6,201 bases of DNA from contig NZ_CABUHK010000145.1 in NCBI RefSeq assembly GCF_902491285.1, positions 1 through 6,201 on the forward strand. The letters are read 5' to 3'. The translations under genes were made by a program, and so were the position numbers. The notes under the pieces were generated by a model. It was given only the letters and a program-made list of their open reading frames with translations, was not told where the DNA came from and ran no database searches. Every line of letters begins with the position of its first letter. Position 1 is the first letter of the stretch. The DNA is from an uncultured Bacteroides sp. (GTDB taxonomy: Bacteria > Bacteroidota > Bacteroidia > Bacteroidales > Bacteroidaceae). Shown piece by piece: positions 5,592-6,201 of the stretch.

Positions 5592-6201
5592 TTAACATTC
5601 CGGTTTATAGAAACATGGCAGAAGAGCCTTCTTGTCGCAGTCCTTACCATGAAGAATACATTCAAACAAGTGCTTCAGGTAATCCTGAGGGTCTATGCCG
5701 TTCAACTTACAGCTTTCTATCAGAGAGAAGGTGAATGCAGAGTTTTCTGCCGCATCCTCACTGCCTACGTTCATACAGTTCTTGAGCAGCAGCTTTACAG
5801 GTTTCATCCTTTGCTCACAGAGGTTGTTCGAGATTTCCGCTGAACCGTCCTTGAGGATATTTCTCAAGGATTTCCACTGGTTTATCGTATAGTTCACGGC
5901 CTTTCTCATCAGTTCGTTAGCCATAATCTTCGCATCCTGCATCATAATGACCACCTTATGATGGATACGTTCAAGAATCGGTCCTGTAAGCTTAAGCCTT
6001 CTTTCCTTAATCTGCTCACCGCTGAGTTTCATCATACGGAACAGGTCTTCATTTCTGAACATCTCACCGATAGAATCTATTATGTCCATCGCTGTTCTGT
6101 CTGAAGGCAGGGCATCAACCCACAACCTTCTACAGTGCGTCCAGCATCCTATATGAAGCACCTTTGAGTCTTCACCATCGTACATCCTGTAAACCGTATA
6201 T
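5592..6201 (-). CDS. tnpC: IS66-family transposase TnpC, C-terminal part (partial)
   Basis: The frame is open to the right edge, so the visible ATG at 6183-6185 is internal and the true start lies outside; about 200 C-terminal residues are present of a protein usually near 500. Numbered from that internal Met, C14-W-T-H-C-R-R matches the IS66 CWxHxRR block. R94-K-A-V-N-Y-T-I-N-Q-W103 matches the AxNYxLNQW block. The segment I118-S-N-N-L-C-E124-Q-R-M-K-P-V carries the last acidic residue (E124) of the DDE catalytic triad. SLIESCKLNGIDPQDYL (154-170) is the typical IS66 C-terminal block. The two aspartates of the triad would lie upstream of this fragment. No frameshift or stop is seen in the visible part. 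The product would cut and join the IS ends during transposition. Confidence 0.93.
   Translation of the reverse strand, partial: YTVYRMYDGEDSKVLHIGCWTHCRRLWVDALPSDRTAMDIIDSIGEMFRNEDLFRMMKLSGEQIKERRLKLTGPILERIHHKVVIMMQDAKIMANELMRKAVNYTINQWKSLRNILKDGSAEISNNLCEQRMKPVKLLLKNCMNVGSEDAAENSAFTFSLIESCKLNGIDPQDYLKHLFECILHGKDCDKKALLPCFYKPEC

Larger units (their letters stand above)
5505..6201 (-). mobile_element. IS66-family insertion sequence, 3' part (runs off right edge)
   Basis: The region holds the end of an IS66-type tnpC gene followed by about 87 bp of non-coding sequence to a probable IS terminus. The boundary is placed at 5505 because the sequence there starts GTAACC, IS66-family ends commonly start GTAA, and the interrupted lipoprotein frame stops making sense at that point. 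IS66 elements make 8-bp target duplications, so AATAATAA (5497-5504) would be one copy, with the other beyond the window. The other end and the accessory tnpA and tnpB genes are not in view, so whether the element is complete is unknown. Confidence 0.6.

Noticed and set aside
5480..5892. Plus-strand frames antisense to tnpC
   Set aside because: The minus-strand frame matches IS66 TnpC block by block.
1..6201. CRISPR array, tRNA, rRNA or retron RNA
   Set aside because: No regularly spaced repeats, no cloverleaf-like sequence and no reverse transcriptase gene were seen.

Overview
The window looks like an accessory (defence-island-like) segment of a Bacteroidota genome, most likely a gut Bacteroidales. 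The evidence is a moderately AT-rich composition, a textbook Bacteroides-type promoter (TATCTTTG, matching TAnnTTTG) in front of the main operon, no obvious Shine-Dalgarno dependence, and an IS66-family transposase plus a lipoprotein of Bacteroidetes style. Every real gene lies on the minus strand, so the window is best read from right to left. No species call is possible from the sequence alone.

Right end (about 5505-6201): the 3' part of an IS66-family insertion sequence. It holds the C-terminal part of the TnpC transposase (5592 to beyond the edge), a perfect 13-bp-stem hairpin (5532-5562), and a probable IS end starting GTAACC at 5505. The IS appears to have landed in the signal-peptide codons of a lipoprotein gene (4869-5498). 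That gene keeps its hydrophobic core and lipobox but has lost its ATG, so it is probably a pseudogene.

Middle (4525-4868): a non-coding stretch of about 340 bp. It contains a cluster of ATGGTGCTAAAT-like repeats in both orientations (4756-4819), and the operon promoter (-7 box at 4553-4560) set among several 7-11 bp inverted repeats.

Left two thirds (76-4524): a tightly packed four-gene operon. First comes an AAA15/RloA-type ATPase (3226-4524). It overlaps by 8 bp an RloB-type TOPRIM protein (2610-3233); together these two have the architecture of the AbiL (AbiLi/AbiLii) phage-resistance pair. After 20 bp follows a 481-aa protein with a C-terminal PD-(D/E)XK nuclease core (1144-2589). After 3 bp more comes a 354-aa protein with a HEPN-type RDEIIH motif (76-1140). 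The first two genes are recognisable defence components. The last two are uncharacterised, but each carries a plausible nuclease active site: a DNase-like fold and an RNase-like motif. The packing suggests one transcript, giving either a composite anti-phage system with three candidate effectors or two stacked two-gene systems. This is the most interesting content of the window. The functional coupling is inference; the gene order, spacing and motifs are seen directly.

The leftmost 75 bp hold no gene but end in another TATCTTTG box pointing out of the window, so a separate leftward transcription unit probably begins just outside.
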